Below, piece after piece: positions 17,314-26,433 of a stretch of DNA of 37,723 nt. A program made the translations under genes and the position numbers. The stretch spans positions 1 through 37,723 of the forward strand of contig CALXCC010000003.1 of the NCBI GenBank assembly GCA_944386705.1. The letters are read 5' to 3'. Below the pieces are notes generated by a model. The model did not search any database. It had not been told where the DNA came from and saw nothing but the letters and a program-made list of their open reading frames with translations. The stretch is from an uncultured Clostridia bacterium. GTDB taxonomy: Bacteria; Bacillota; Clostridia; TANB77; CAG-508. Position 1 is the stretch's first letter. Each line of letters begins with the position of its first letter.

Positions 17314-18618
17314 CTATTCTATTATTTTAATAATTGAATCTTGTGGTTTTACTTTTTCCTTTCTTATCTTTATAATTTCTTTTAATTCTTTTTTTGCTTT
17401 TTCTAGGTCTTTGCTATTATTTGTATGTATATATGCCAAAATTTCTTCTTGTGCCACGTATTCTCCCACTTTTTTTTCTAATACTATCCCTACAGTCTTA
17501 TCTATTTTATCTTCTTTTCTTATTCTTCCCGCGCCTAAACTACAAGCTAATTTTCCAATATTTTTGGCATTTATTTCATAAATATATCCTGCTTCTTTGC
17601 TATAAAGTGGTTCTATAAATCTTGATTCTTCAAAATTTTCTAAATCGTTTAAATACGAAACATCTCCTCCTTGACTTCTGACTAATTCTATAAATTTTTC
17701 ATATGCTTTACCATTTTCAATATTTCTAATTAGACTTTCTTTAGCTTTTTTAATATCTTTTTCAATATTTGATAGTTTTAACATATATGCTCCTAATTCT
17801 AAAACAACGTCCTTTACATCTTCTTTCATTCTTCCTTTTAATGCAAAAACAGCTTCTTTTACTTCTAATAAATTACCTACACTATAACCTAGCGGTTGGT
17901 TCATATTTGTTAGAATACATACAGTTTCTCTATTTGCTAATTTTCCTATTTCTATCATTTCTTTTGCTAACTTTTCTGCATCCTTCAAATTTTTCATAAA
18001 AGCTCCGCTTCCAACTGTTACATCAATTACTATTTTCTGTGCTCCACTAGCTATTTTTTTACTCATAATACTAGATGCAATTAAAGGTATACTTTCAACA
18101 CAAGAAATTGAATCTCTTAATGCATATATCTTTTTATCAGCTGGCGCTAAGTTCAATGTTTGTGAAATCATACTTATACCAATGTTTTCCACATTTTTCA
18201 CAAATTTGTTTATATCTATATTTGTTTTATATCCTGGTATTGATTCTAATTTGTCTACTGTACCTCCTGTAAATCCTAGACCTCTACCAGACATTTTTGC
18301 CACTGGCACACCTAAAGAAGCAACTAGTGGCAACAAAATTAATGATACCTTATCTCCTACTCCACCAGTTGAATGCTTATCTACTATTATTTTATTAAAA
18401 CTAGATAAATCTAAAACTTCCCCAGAATGTGCCATAGCTAATGTTAAGTTTGCTGTTTCTTCTTTAGTCATTCCTTGGATATAAATTGCCATAATTAGGG
18501 CTGAAGCTTGATAGTCAGAAATCTCACCTTTTGTATATCCTTGAACAAAAAAATCAATTTCTTCTTTTGTTAGCTCTTTATTATCTCTCTTTTTTTCTAT
18601 TATTTCTAATATTGTCAT
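17314..18618 (-). CDS. pdp: Pyrimidine-nucleoside phosphorylase
   Basis: The enzyme splits thymidine, uridine or deoxyuridine with phosphate into base and (deoxy)ribose-1-phosphate for salvage. 434 residues, the family length. The family signature is clear: KHSTGGVGDKVSLILLPLVA, then MSGRGLGFTGGTVDKLES. The N-terminal helical domain and the C-terminal PYNP domain (LGAGRIRKEDKID, YVAQEEILAYIHTN) are complete. Start ATG with AAAGGAGG. It could equally be called deoA; the Gram-positive, length and motif context favours the broader pyrimidine-nucleoside enzyme. A large palindromic repeat lies between it and rnhB upstream. Confidence 0.94.
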   Translation of the reverse strand: MTILEIIEKKRDNKELTKEEIDFFVQGYTKGEISDYQASALIMAIYIQGMTKEETANLTLAMAHSGEVLDLSSFNKIIVDKHSTGGVGDKVSLILLPLVASLGVPVAKMSGRGLGFTGGTVDKLESIPGYKTNIDINKFVKNVENIGISMISQTLNLAPADKKIYALRDSISCVESIPLIASSIMSKKIASGAQKIVIDVTVGSGAFMKNLKDAEKLAKEMIEIGKLANRETVCILTNMNQPLGYSVGNLLEVKEAVFALKGRMKEDVKDVVLELGAYMLKLSNIEKDIKKAKESLIRNIENGKAYEKFIELVRSQGGDVSYLNDLENFEESRFIEPLYSKEAGYIYEINAKNIGKLACSLGAGRIRKEDKIDKTVGIVLEKKVGEYVAQEEILAYIHTNNSKDLEKAKKELKEIIKIRKEKVKPQDSIIKIIE

Positions 18619-18627
18619 TTTTCCTCC

Positions 18628-18800
18628 TTTTGGTAATTTGGGTAATTTGGGGACGTTTCCTTTTGGACAAAATGTCCAATTAGGGACAGATCTCTTTGGA
18701 CATTTTTGAAATCTATATTTATATGATCGATACCTGTCCCAAAATTGACCAATTTTGGCTAATTAGTACCTGTCCCCAAACTGACCAAACTAACCAAATT
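18628..18800. repeat. Large imperfect palindromic intergenic repeat
   Basis: The left part (TTTGGTAATTTGGGTAA, then TTTGGGGAC) is repeated in reverse complement on the right (GTCCCCAAACTGACC, then AACTAACCAAA). Between them, shorter modules of GGACAAAATGTCC, GGGACAG and CCTGTCCCAAAATTG are also mutually complementary. The right end supplies the last codons and stop of rnhB. It looks like a miniature repetitive element. Confidence 0.7.
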
Positions 18801-19416
18801 TTTTTGTAAATGTTCTTCTATGTATTGGACATAGTCCATATTCTTTGATTGCTGATATGTGTTTTGCTGTTCCATATCCTTTATGTGAAGCAAATCCATA
18901 TTGTGGGTATATTTCATCCCACTGCCTCATTATTCTGTCCCTTGTTACTTTTGCTAGAATTGATGCTGCTGCTATATTGTAGCATTTTGCATCTCCTTTT
19001 ATTATTGGGTCATATGGTATTCCTCTTGTGTTTATATTAGTTAAAGCATCTACTACGATTAAGTCTGGTTTTATATCTAAACCGTCTACTACTTCTGTTA
19101 CCCCTCTTTTAGTTGCGTTTAGTATATTTATTTCGTCAATTATGTCTTGACCAATTATTGCTACAGAGTAACTTATTGCTTCTTCTATAATTTTGTCATA
19201 TAATTTTTCTCTCTTTTTTTCTGATATTTTTTTTGAATCGTTTACTCCTTCTATCATAGAATCTTTTGGCATAATTACTCCTGCAACTACTACAGGACCT
19301 GCCAGAGGTCCTCTTCCTGCTTCATCTATTCCACAGATATTCTGAAATCCTCTATTGTATAATTCTTTTTCTATTTCTTTTAGTTTTGTTAATCTTTCTA
19401 ATTCTTTTTCTTTCAT
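18790..19416 (-). CDS. rnhB: Ribonuclease HII
   Basis: RNase HII cuts RNA in RNA-DNA hybrids and single ribonucleotides embedded in DNA. 208 residues. The active site is visible: GIDEAGRGPLAGPVV with the first Asp-Glu pair, then SKKISEKKRE, LIVDAL-type VVDAL, and the substrate-binding ASILAKVTRDR. It ends FTKKFG, where the final residues and stop lie within the palindromic repeat shared with the pdp upstream region. Start ATG with AAGGA upstream. No in-frame CGG. Confidence 0.95.
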   Translation of the reverse strand: MKEKELERLTKLKEIEKELYNRGFQNICGIDEAGRGPLAGPVVVAGVIMPKDSMIEGVNDSKKISEKKREKLYDKIIEEAISYSVAIIGQDIIDEINILNATKRGVTEVVDGLDIKPDLIVVDALTNINTRGIPYDPIIKGDAKCYNIAAASILAKVTRDRIMRQWDEIYPQYGFASHKGYGTAKHISAIKEYGLCPIHRRTFTKKFG

Positions 19417-19494
19417 TTTATTTTCCTTATATATATTATAAATTTTCTTATTTTTTTTTACTTTGATATTAGTTATATATTTATCTTTCTTTTT

Positions 19495-20001
19495 TTATTT
19501 TATTGCGTCTATATCTGTTAGTGAATATTTAACTGTTCCATTATCGCTATATCCTAAAGTATTATAGATTTCAACTGTTGCATTTTCGTCATTAAATTTT
19601 ATTAGATAGTATTCATTATCTTCTGATTTTATTTTATCTAGTCCCCATTCTTTAAATGCTTCTTGTGTTATATTGTAACATTCTTGCACTGGTATTTCAC
19701 TTGGTGCATTTATTCCTGCTTCTGTTGCTTTTTCTAATTTTGCTTTTTCTACATATATTTCATTTCGTACTTCTTCTTTTTTTACATCGTCTGGAGATGG
19801 TCCCATTTTAAAGTTTGCTTCTTCTACATATTCTTTTGCTTTTGCTTCAATTAGCAACATATTTGTTCTTAACTCTTCTAATTTTCCCTTTTTTATTACA
19901 TCTTTTCCACTATATATACTTATTCCTGCAATTATTAATAATACAACAATTGTTACAACTAAACTAATTAATGTTACTCCTAAATCTTTATTTATTTTCA
20001 T
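19495..20001 (-). CDS. Type IV pilin-like (prepilin N-terminal) secreted or membrane protein
   Basis: 168 residues. The N-terminus KINKDLG|VTLISLVVTIVVLLIIAG is a class III signal: a short basic leader ending in Gly, followed by a hydrophobic helix, as in type IV pilins and pseudopilins. The residue normally Glu at position 5 of the mature protein is Ser here, as in a large clostridial group of 'VTLI(A/S)LV' proteins of unknown role. The remaining domain is soluble, acidic and rich in Lys/Glu, with one Cys and a C-terminal beta-like part (DNEYYLIKFNDENATVEIY). No pilus assembly genes are nearby. The ribosome site is weak (AAAGGATG). Confidence 0.6.
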   Translation of the reverse strand: MKINKDLGVTLISLVVTIVVLLIIAGISIYSGKDVIKKGKLEELRTNMLLIEAKAKEYVEEANFKMGPSPDDVKKEEVRNEIYVEKAKLEKATEAGINAPSEIPVQECYNITQEAFKEWGLDKIKSEDNEYYLIKFNDENATVEIYNTLGYSDNGTVKYSLTDIDAIK

Positions 20002-20251
20002 TGTTTATCATCCTTTTCTTTTTATTTTAAACTTATTATATATTTTTAACTACTTTTTTTCAATAGGATTTTAAAATATTAATCATTTTGATATCATATA
20101 AGTAATTAAATAGCTCAAAGTCAAATGTGTGTATAGCAATCCATCTTTAAATTTTCTAATTTTTTTCACAAAATTTTCACAAACCTATTGTATTATACTA
20201 TTAAATTCGGATAAAATTATATTGATAATTTATTTTTTAGGAGGCTTTAAT

Positions 20252-21527
20252 ATGGAAGAAAATGAAAATAAAAAAGAAAATGAAGTAAAAACTAACAGCT
20301 TTAAGACAGTACAAAATCCTAATACATATAATTCATATGCAGAAAATAAGAAGAAAAAAAATTCTTCAAGATTTGGTAGAACTGTGTTAATACCTTTTTG
20401 TAGCGGATTAGTAGGTTGTGCAGTAGTAATTGGTACTTGTTTTGGTGTACCTTCTATTCGTTCAAAAATTATAAATGGCGAATCTTCAGTTTCAAATACC
20501 GGTACAAATAGTTCTCAAAATAGTGGATATGTAAGTCAAACTTCCCTATCTAATTATTCTGATACATCTGTTTATGCAGCTAATAAAATTTTACCTTCAA
20601 TTGTTGGAATAAAAGTAGAATATAATGTAAATTCACTAATTTCAATGTTTGGAACTAAGCCACAAACTTCAACTGCTACTGCAACTGGTTCTGGTATTAT
20701 AATTAGTGAAGATGGTTATATTTTAACTAATAATCATATAGTTTCTACAAGTTCTTCAGAATCATATTATGAAGTTTCTGAAGCCACAAAAGTAACTGTT
20801 ACTTTATTTAATGACGAAACTGAATATGAAGCAAAAATTATTGGTACAGACGAACAAACAGACTTAGCTGTTATCAAAATTGAAAAGAAAGATCTTCCTA
20901 AAGCAGAATTTGCAGATTCTGATAATATAAAAGTCGGAGAATTTGCTATGGCTGTAGGTAATCCATTAGGAATGGAAAGCAGTATTACTTGCCGGAGTTG
21001 TAAGTGCTGTTAATAGAGAAGTTACAGATTCTGATGGAAAAACATTTACATTAATTCAAACAGATGCCGCAATTAATGCTGGCAATAGTGGTGGTGCTTT
21101 AGTAAATAGTGAAGGTCAAGTAATTGGTATTAATACTTTAAAATTGCAAGGCACAGGAATTGAAGGTATGGGATTTGCTATTCCTATTAACTCTACAGAA
21201 GATATTACTTCTCAATTAATTCAATACAGTAAAGTAAAAAGACCTTATATTGGAATTACTGGTATGGATTTAGACGAAAAAACTGCTAAAGCTAATAATT
21301 TAGTAGTTGGAATTTATGTAAAAGCAATTGATGATTTCTCTGCTGCTGAAAAAGCTGGACTAAAAATAGGAGATGTTATTATTGAAGCTGATGGCAAAAA
21401 AATTACTACTATGGATGAATTAACTGAAATTAAAAATTCGCATCAAATTGGTGATGAATTAAAATTAAAAGTAAATCGTGATGGCGAAGAAAAAGAAATT
21501 ACTTTAAAACTTGCTGAACAACCTTAA
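20252..21527 (+). CDS. htrA: HtrA/DegP-like serine protease, split by a +1 frameshift at CGG
   Basis: A membrane-anchored S1C protease for envelope protein quality control. From the ATG at 20252 (AGGAGG 6 nt upstream; an earlier ATG at 20129 has no site) it has a cytoplasmic Lys-rich lead, one membrane segment (about 44-66), a Ser/Asn-rich linker and the protease domain with His162 (NNHIVS) and Asp204 (TDLAVIKI). After SSITC an in-frame CGG would lead to a stop six codons on. Skipping its C gives [10 protein letters not shown], the conserved continuation, with catalytic Ser279 (AGNSGGAL) and one C-terminal PDZ domain. The restored protein is 424 residues, normal for the family. The protease has no active-site Ser unless the frame shifts. 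Confidence 0.9.
20993..20995 (+). other. CGG +1 frameshift site of htrA
   Basis: TGC-CGG-AGT in the starting frame (codon 248). Skipping C gives TGC-GGA-GTT, matching the family pattern IT-x-G-V-V-S-A. The shift lies between the codons for the catalytic Asp and Ser. Confidence 0.9.
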
Positions 21528-21555
21528 AACTTAGCAGATTTTGCTAAGTTTTTTA
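21528..21555 (+). terminator. Terminator after htrA
   Basis: AACTTAGCA, a short loop and TGCTAAGTT followed by a T run, starting at the htrA stop. Confidence 0.88.
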
Positions 21556-21656
21556 TTTTTTCACTTCTAGTTCACAAAATGGACAAAAAAGCTTGTTAAA
21601 ATACAGACATAGTCAGTAGTAATACTGTAAACTAAAAAACATCCCCTTTTATTTTC

Positions 21657-21691
21657 AAAAGAGAAGCTTTAAAATCTAAAGCTTCTCTTTT
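21657..21691. terminator. Terminator of the DUF3298 gene, bidirectional
   Basis: AAAAGAGAAGCTTT, a 7-nt loop and AAAGCTTCTCTTTT form a perfect 14-bp stem between two convergent genes. It touches the stop of the minus-strand gene. Confidence 0.88.
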
Positions 21692-22554
21692 TATATTACT
21701 ATTAAATCCATTTCACTAGTATTAGTTGCATTTCCATAAGCATAAACTATATATAAAGTATTATTAGTTAGATAAAATTCTGTTGAATTTTTCAAATTAT
21801 AAATATCACTATTTTTATCTCTTTTATAAATATTATATCCTAAGCTTATTAAATCTTCTGCTTTTTTTTGCTCTATAGCAATTTCCTCATTTATTTTGTT
21901 TTGTATTACTTGCTTATCTAAATGTTCTATGTCTAAAACTTCTTCTAAAGTTATTTCTTTATTATTTCTTAAATCATAATTATATGTTTGAATAATAACT
22001 TTTTGTGCTTTTGATCCCTCTTTCAAATTAGATTTTATCATCACTGATAAAATATCGTCTTGGACATTAGCTACATAATCTACTGTAAATATAATATTTC
22101 TATTTTCACTTTCTAGTACATTATTTGCAATTTTCAAAAATACATCTTCAATTTCTTTATTATAATTATCCACTATTTCGCTTTTTATATTAATATGTGG
22201 TATATGAACTTCCAAATCGAAACTGTTTAGTTTACTTTCTTTTTTTTCGAATTTTGAATATACTAGCTTTTTATCTTGTTCTTCTTTTTTGTTGTCATTT
22301 TGTCCTTCATCATTTTCTATATTATTACTAAAAATTTGACTAAATTCTGATTTTAGTATTTCTATTTCTTCTTCTGTTTTTTCTCCAAGTCCTACTTCCT
22401 GATTAATTCCTATTAATCTTCCAATATCTATCCTTGTATAGAATTGTACATAAAAAGCAATAATAACACAGATGATGCATATAACCATAATAGAAATATA
22501 TAAAAATAATTGTTTTTTCTTAATCTTGTTTTTCTCTGGTAATCTTATATTCAT
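21691..22554 (-). CDS. Membrane-anchored DUF3298 (RsiV-like C-terminal domain) protein
   Basis: 287 residues. A short basic cytoplasmic start (NKIKKKQLF) is followed by one membrane helix (FLYISIMVICIICVIIAFYVQFY) and an extracellular part. After an acidic Glu/Asn/Lys linker, the C-terminal 180 residues have features of the DUF3298 domain seen in RsiV and peptidoglycan-associated proteins: paired beta strands (IIFTVDYVANVQDDILSVMI), then TYNYDLRNNKEITLEEVLD, and the end NNTLYIVYAYGN. No sigma-factor gene is adjacent, so it is not clearly an anti-sigma factor. It is convergent with htrA. Confidence 0.7.
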   Translation of the reverse strand: MNIRLPEKNKIKKKQLFLYISIMVICIICVIIAFYVQFYTRIDIGRLIGINQEVGLGEKTEEEIEILKSEFSQIFSNNIENDEGQNDNKKEEQDKKLVYSKFEKKESKLNSFDLEVHIPHINIKSEIVDNYNKEIEDVFLKIANNVLESENRNIIFTVDYVANVQDDILSVMIKSNLKEGSKAQKVIIQTYNYDLRNNKEITLEEVLDIEHLDKQVIQNKINEEIAIEQKKAEDLISLGYNIYKRDKNSDIYNLKNSTEFYLTNNTLYIVYAYGNATNTSEMDLIVI

Positions 22555-22648
22555 TCTTCAACCTCTTTATCTATTAGTTTACTTTTTTATTATAGCATTT
22601 CTTTCTTTTTTTTTCAATATTAATTTTATATTAATGTTAAGCAAAATA

Positions 22649-22677
22649 TTGACTATTACTTGATTTTGCGATATTAT
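22649..22677 (+). promoter_or_regulatory. Probable sigma-A promoter for clpE-pgsA
   Basis: TTGACT, a 17-nt spacer and TATTAT lie about 40 nt upstream of the clpE start. I saw no clear CtsR operator repeat. Confidence 0.6.
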
Positions 22678-22717
22678 ATTGTATATTGAATTTAAATAGA
22701 AACGAGGAATTTAAAGT

Positions 22718-25075
22718 ATGTTATGTTCAGAATGTAATAAAAATCCAGCAATACTTTTTTATAAAAAAATAGAAAATGGAAAAGAATCTTTAGAAGGTTA
22801 TTGTTATGAATGTGCAAATAAAAAAGGAATCAATCCTATAGAAACATTAGCAAAGCAAAATGATATTCTTTCTAAAGATAAAATTAATATTAATGATATG
22901 ACAAAACAATTTGAAACTATTTTTAAAGATTTAGCAGAAAATATAAACTTAGAAGATATAGAGAATATAGATGGAGCCATCACTTTCGAAAGTCCATCTG
23001 ATGGCTCAAATGATGATTCTTCTAAAATAACAGGAGCAGCCATTCCTTTAGGCTCTATTTTTACTAATATGTTTCAAAACAAGGCAAATCAAGGAGAAAC
23101 TGAAGAAAATCACTTTAACCATAAAAAAGTAAAAGTAGAAAAAAGGAAAAATAATAAACAAAATAAAAAAAGAAAATTTTTAGACACCTATGGTACTAAC
23201 CTAACAAATAAAGCAAAAAACAATGAATTAGATTTAGTTATAGGTAGAGAAAAAGAAATTCAAAGAATAATTCAAATATTAAATAGACGTTCAAAAAACA
23301 ACCCTTGTTTAATTGGTGAACCTGGTGTTGGAAAAACAGCTATTGCTCAAGGACTTGCAATTAGAATTGCAAACCAAAATGTACCTGCAAAACTTTTAAA
23401 TAAAGAAGTTTATTTATTAGATATGACAGCTGTTATAGCTGGAACACAATTTAGAGGTCAATTTGAGTCTAGAATGAAAGGAATTATTGACGAATGCAAG
23501 GAAGCTAGAAATATCATTTTAGTAATAGATGAAATCCATAATATTATTGGTGCAGGAGATGGTGAACATTCAATGAATGCTGCAAACATTTTAAAACCTG
23601 CCCTATCAAATGGTGAAATTCAATTGATTGGTACTACAACTTTAAAAGAATATAGAAAATATATCGAAAAAGACTCTGCATTAGAAAGAAGATTCCAGCA
23701 AGTTTTAGTAGAAGAACCAAATGTAGAAGACTCAATTAGTATTCTAGATGGAATTAAAAAATATTACGAAGAATATCATAAAGTAAAAATATCTTCTGAT
23801 GTTATTCGTCAAGCTGTTATAATGTCTGAAAAATATATTCACGATAGATTTTTACCAGATAAAGCAATAGACATTTTAGATGAGGCTTGTTCTAGAATAA
23901 ACTTAGAAAATAAAGATTTATTTAAATTAGAAATGCTAAAACAAGAACTTGTAAAAGTTCAAAATGAAAAAGAAGAAGTTATTGCAGCAGATTCAACTGA
24001 AGATTATCAAAAAGCCGCTGATTTAAAAACACGCGAATGTCAACTAATTGAAGAAATTGACTCTCTAAACAAAAAAATGAAACCAAAACAATTAACTATA
24101 CAAGATATTGCAAATGTTATTGAAAGTTGGACCAAAATACCTGTTAAAAAAATAACAGAAGCTGAAACTTTAAAACTATTGAACTTGGAAAACAATCTTC
24201 ATAAAAGAATTATTGGTCAAGACGAAGCAGTATCTAGCGTTTCTAAAGCAATTAGAAGAAATCGTGCAGGATTAAAAAGCACTAAAAGACCACCTTCATT
24301 TATATTCGTTGGTCCAACAGGTGTAGGTAAAACAGAACTTGCAAAAAGCTTAGCATATGAAATGTTTGGAAGTGAAGATGCAATTATTCGTATCGATATG
24401 TCTGAATATATGGAAAGTCACTCTACATCTAAATTAATAGGTGCACCTCCAGGATACGTTGGCTATGACGATGCTGGGCAACTAACAGATAAAGTTAAAA
24501 GAAAACCATATTCTATAATTTTATTAGACGAAATTGAAAAGGCACACCCAGACGTTTTCAACATTTTATTACAAGTATTAGATGATGGAAAATTAACAGA
24601 TAGCCAAGGAAATTCAGTAAGTTTTTCCAATACAATTATAATTATGACTTCTAATGCCGGTTCTAATACCAATACAAATTCTATTGGATTTGGTAAGCAA
24701 ACTATAGATAAAAACAAAATAATTGACCGTTTAAAAGATGTATTTAGACCAGAATTCTTAAATCGAGTAGATGAAATAATAAGCTTTGATTCATTAACTA
24801 AAGAACAACTTTTACAAATTGTTGACTTGATGTTAAAAGATACCGCAAAAGCGTTAGATGAAAAAGACATTAAAATGAATCTTACTTTAAATGCAAAACA
24901 ATATATTTTAGAAAAGGGAACTGATATTAAATTCGGAGCAAGACCTTTAAGAAGAGCTATTCAAAGATACATTGAAGATGAACTTTCTGAAATGATTTTA
25001 AAAGGTGAACTTTTAGATGGTCAAACTGTAAAAATAGATTTAAAAAATGATAAATTAAAATTTGAAGTAAAATAG
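22718..25075 (+). CDS. clpE: ATP-dependent Clp protease ATP-binding subunit ClpE-like
   Basis: A 785-residue HSP100 unfoldase that feeds damaged proteins to ClpP. Order: N-terminal zinc finger with two CxxC pairs (LCSEC and CYEC, residues 3-30), as in ClpE and McsA; an acidic then Lys-rich linker; AAA domain 1 with GEPGVGKTAIAQ and VIDEIHNI; a UVR-type coiled middle region (DYQKAADLKTRECQLIEEID); AAA domain 2 with GPTGVGKTELAK and LLDEIEKAHPDV; and the D2 small domain (GARPLRRAIQRYIEDELSEMI). The zinc finger in place of the Clp-N repeats separates it from ClpC. Start ATG after GAGGAA. pgsA starts 9 nt downstream. Confidence 0.9.
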   Translation: MLCSECNKNPAILFYKKIENGKESLEGYCYECANKKGINPIETLAKQNDILSKDKININDMTKQFETIFKDLAENINLEDIENIDGAITFESPSDGSNDDSSKITGAAIPLGSIFTNMFQNKANQGETEENHFNHKKVKVEKRKNNKQNKKRKFLDTYGTNLTNKAKNNELDLVIGREKEIQRIIQILNRRSKNNPCLIGEPGVGKTAIAQGLAIRIANQNVPAKLLNKEVYLLDMTAVIAGTQFRGQFESRMKGIIDECKEARNIILVIDEIHNIIGAGDGEHSMNAANILKPALSNGEIQLIGTTTLKEYRKYIEKDSALERRFQQVLVEEPNVEDSISILDGIKKYYEEYHKVKISSDVIRQAVIMSEKYIHDRFLPDKAIDILDEACSRINLENKDLFKLEMLKQELVKVQNEKEEVIAADSTEDYQKAADLKTRECQLIEEIDSLNKKMKPKQLTIQDIANVIESWTKIPVKKITEAETLKLLNLENNLHKRIIGQDEAVSSVSKAIRRNRAGLKSTKRPPSFIFVGPTGVGKTELAKSLAYEMFGSEDAIIRIDMSEYMESHSTSKLIGAPPGYVGYDDAGQLTDKVKRKPYSIILLDEIEKAHPDVFNILLQVLDDGKLTDSQGNSVSFSNTIIIMTSNAGSNTNTNSIGFGKQTIDKNKIIDRLKDVFRPEFLNRVDEIISFDSLTKEQLLQIVDLMLKDTAKALDEKDIKMNLTLNAKQYILEKGTDIKFGARPLRRAIQRYIEDELSEMILKGELLDGQTVKIDLKNDKLKFEVK

Positions 25076-25084
25076 GAGAAAATC

Positions 25085-25663
25085 ATGTTAAAACACATAC
25101 CAAACGCATTAACAATTATTAGATTTTTATTAATACCTTTAATATTATTTTATGTTTTTACTGGAAATTATATTTTAGCTTTTGTATTTTTTACTATTTC
25201 TGGTTTAACAGATATAGCAGATGGTTGTATTGCAAGAAAATTTAAATTAATTTCTAATTTTGGAAAATTAATGGATCCACTAGCTGATAAATTAACACAA
25301 ATAGCAACACTAACATCTTTAGTAATTACTAATATTATACCTTTATGGATTTTAATTATAGTATTACTAAAAGAATTTATTATGATTGTTGGAGCATCTT
25401 TCCTTTATGGAAAAGATGTTGTTGTATATAGCAAATGGTATGGTAAATTAGCTACGGTTTTATTTTATCTAGCAATAGTTTCATCTCTACTTGTTAAACA
25501 ATTTGCACTTACCGGTATATGGGAAAATATAGATTTCGGATTATATTGTTTAGCTTTAATTGCAACTATTTTTTCACTTATTATGTATATTAAAGACTTG
25601 TATCAAAAAGGTTTTATAGATAAACAAGACTTAAAAAAAGTGAACTTTAGGGACGTTCCTTAA
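25085..25663 (+). CDS. pgsA: CDP-diacylglycerol--glycerol-3-phosphate 3-phosphatidyltransferase
   Basis: This membrane enzyme makes phosphatidylglycerol phosphate, the committed step to phosphatidylglycerol and cardiolipin. 192 residues with about five membrane helices. The CDP-alcohol phosphotransferase motif is intact: DGCIARKFKLISNFGKLMDPLADK (pattern DGxxAR, 8 residues, GxxxDxxxD). A ribosome site TAGGAGA lies in the 9-nt gap after clpE, so the two are cotranscribed. Odd: the last residues (VNFRDVP) and the stop are encoded by one arm of a 31-nt inverted repeat, as though the repeat inserted at the 3' end and replaced the original C-terminus. Confidence 0.93.
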   Translation: MLKHIPNALTIIRFLLIPLILFYVFTGNYILAFVFFTISGLTDIADGCIARKFKLISNFGKLMDPLADKLTQIATLTSLVITNIIPLWILIIVLLKEFIMIVGASFLYGKDVVVYSKWYGKLATVLFYLAIVSSLLVKQFALTGIWENIDFGLYCLALIATIFSLIMYIKDLYQKGFIDKQDLKKVNFRDVP

Positions 25664-25745
25664 AGTTCATCTTTTTTTGTAAAATACTTACTTGTAATCA
25701 GCTTTAATACTGAAATGAACTTTAAGGAACGTCCCTAAAGTTCAC
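25640..25745. repeat. 31-nt exact inverted repeat pair flanking a 44-nt spacer
   Basis: The arm at 25640-25670 (GTGAACTTTAGGGACG, then TTCCTTAAAGTTCAT) is exactly the reverse complement of 25715-25745. Each arm is also nearly palindromic in itself, so alternative small or large hairpins can form. The left arm carries the pgsA stop. It could act as a terminator for both convergent genes (T-rich flanks), but its structure suggests a repetitive element. Confidence 0.88.
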
Positions 25746-25748
25746 TTT

Positions 25749-26348
25749 TTATTCAAAATCTTCTATCAATTGATTTAGGTTTTGTTTTCCATTTACTTCT
25801 ATTCCCTTTTCCATATTAATTTTATCAGTTTCTGTTAAATACTCTGTAGATATATCAGTTCTTTCATATTCCTTTTCTGTACCGTCTTCTAGAACTTCAT
25901 ATATTATAACAAGTCCTTCTTTTTCTCTTACGATAAAATGCTCTCCACAATTTCCTTCTTCTTCTTTTGTTAAAGTTATTTCTGTATCCGAAAATTTTTC
26001 TATTTTCCAATCACTATATTTTTCTTGCAATTCTTTTTCTGTCTTATTTACAAATTCCTCTGGAACTTCCATATATTTATTTGTAGTATGACCACATTTT
26101 TTAAATGTTACTTTGAAAGTAACAAATGCATTAGGCGAAATTTTTTCTTCTGTATAATTTGTTTCTTCTACTCTATTTTCTTCTTTTTTTTCATTTTTAA
26201 CAATGCTATTAGTTGCATTTACTACTTCTGTCTTTGCTGTCAAATCTTCAGTTTGTTTTTTATCTTTAGGTTTATAAATAATAATTCCTGTAATCATAGC
26301 TAATATTATTACTATTATTGCAAGTATTGTAACTATAGTTTTATTCAT
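25749..26348 (-). CDS. BofC C-terminal-domain-like membrane-anchored protein
   Basis: 199 residues. An N-terminal membrane anchor (IVTILAIIVIILAMITGIII) precedes a Lys/Glu/Thr linker. The C-terminal domain of about 130 residues has FKKCGHTTNKYMEVPEEFVNKTEKELQEKYSDW, EGNCGEHFIV and YEVLEDGTEKEYERTDIS, a pattern I associate with the BofC C-terminal domain, including the two Cys residues. In Bacillus BofC restrains the SpoIVB signal protease during sigma-K activation; clostridial homologues are usually unnamed. Together with BofA at 8.6 kb it suggests sporulation checkpoint proteins, but the function here is unproven. Confidence 0.65.
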   Translation of the reverse strand: MNKTIVTILAIIVIILAMITGIIIYKPKDKKQTEDLTAKTEVVNATNSIVKNEKKEENRVEETNYTEEKISPNAFVTFKVTFKKCGHTTNKYMEVPEEFVNKTEKELQEKYSDWKIEKFSDTEITLTKEEEGNCGEHFIVREKEGLVIIYEVLEDGTEKEYERTDISTEYLTETDKINMEKGIEVNGKQNLNQLIEDFE

Positions 26349-26433
26349 ATCTAAAACTCCTCCATATATCTTTTTTATTAGTCTTAACTCTTTTTTCTAC
26401 TTTTATACCATTTAATTACAATATTTTATTAAT

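Noticed and set aside
18628-18800. Riboswitch upstream of pdp
   Set aside because: The modules are symmetric inverted repeats extending into rnhB rather than a known aptamer core, so a repetitive element is the simpler reading.
20990-20993. Reading the htrA break as an extra T (ACT-T-GCC) giving SITAGVVSA
   Set aside because: The extra-T reading also restores the protein, but the starting frame itself contains TGC-CGG. Skipping the C gives SITCGVVSA and matches the rule at all other sites.
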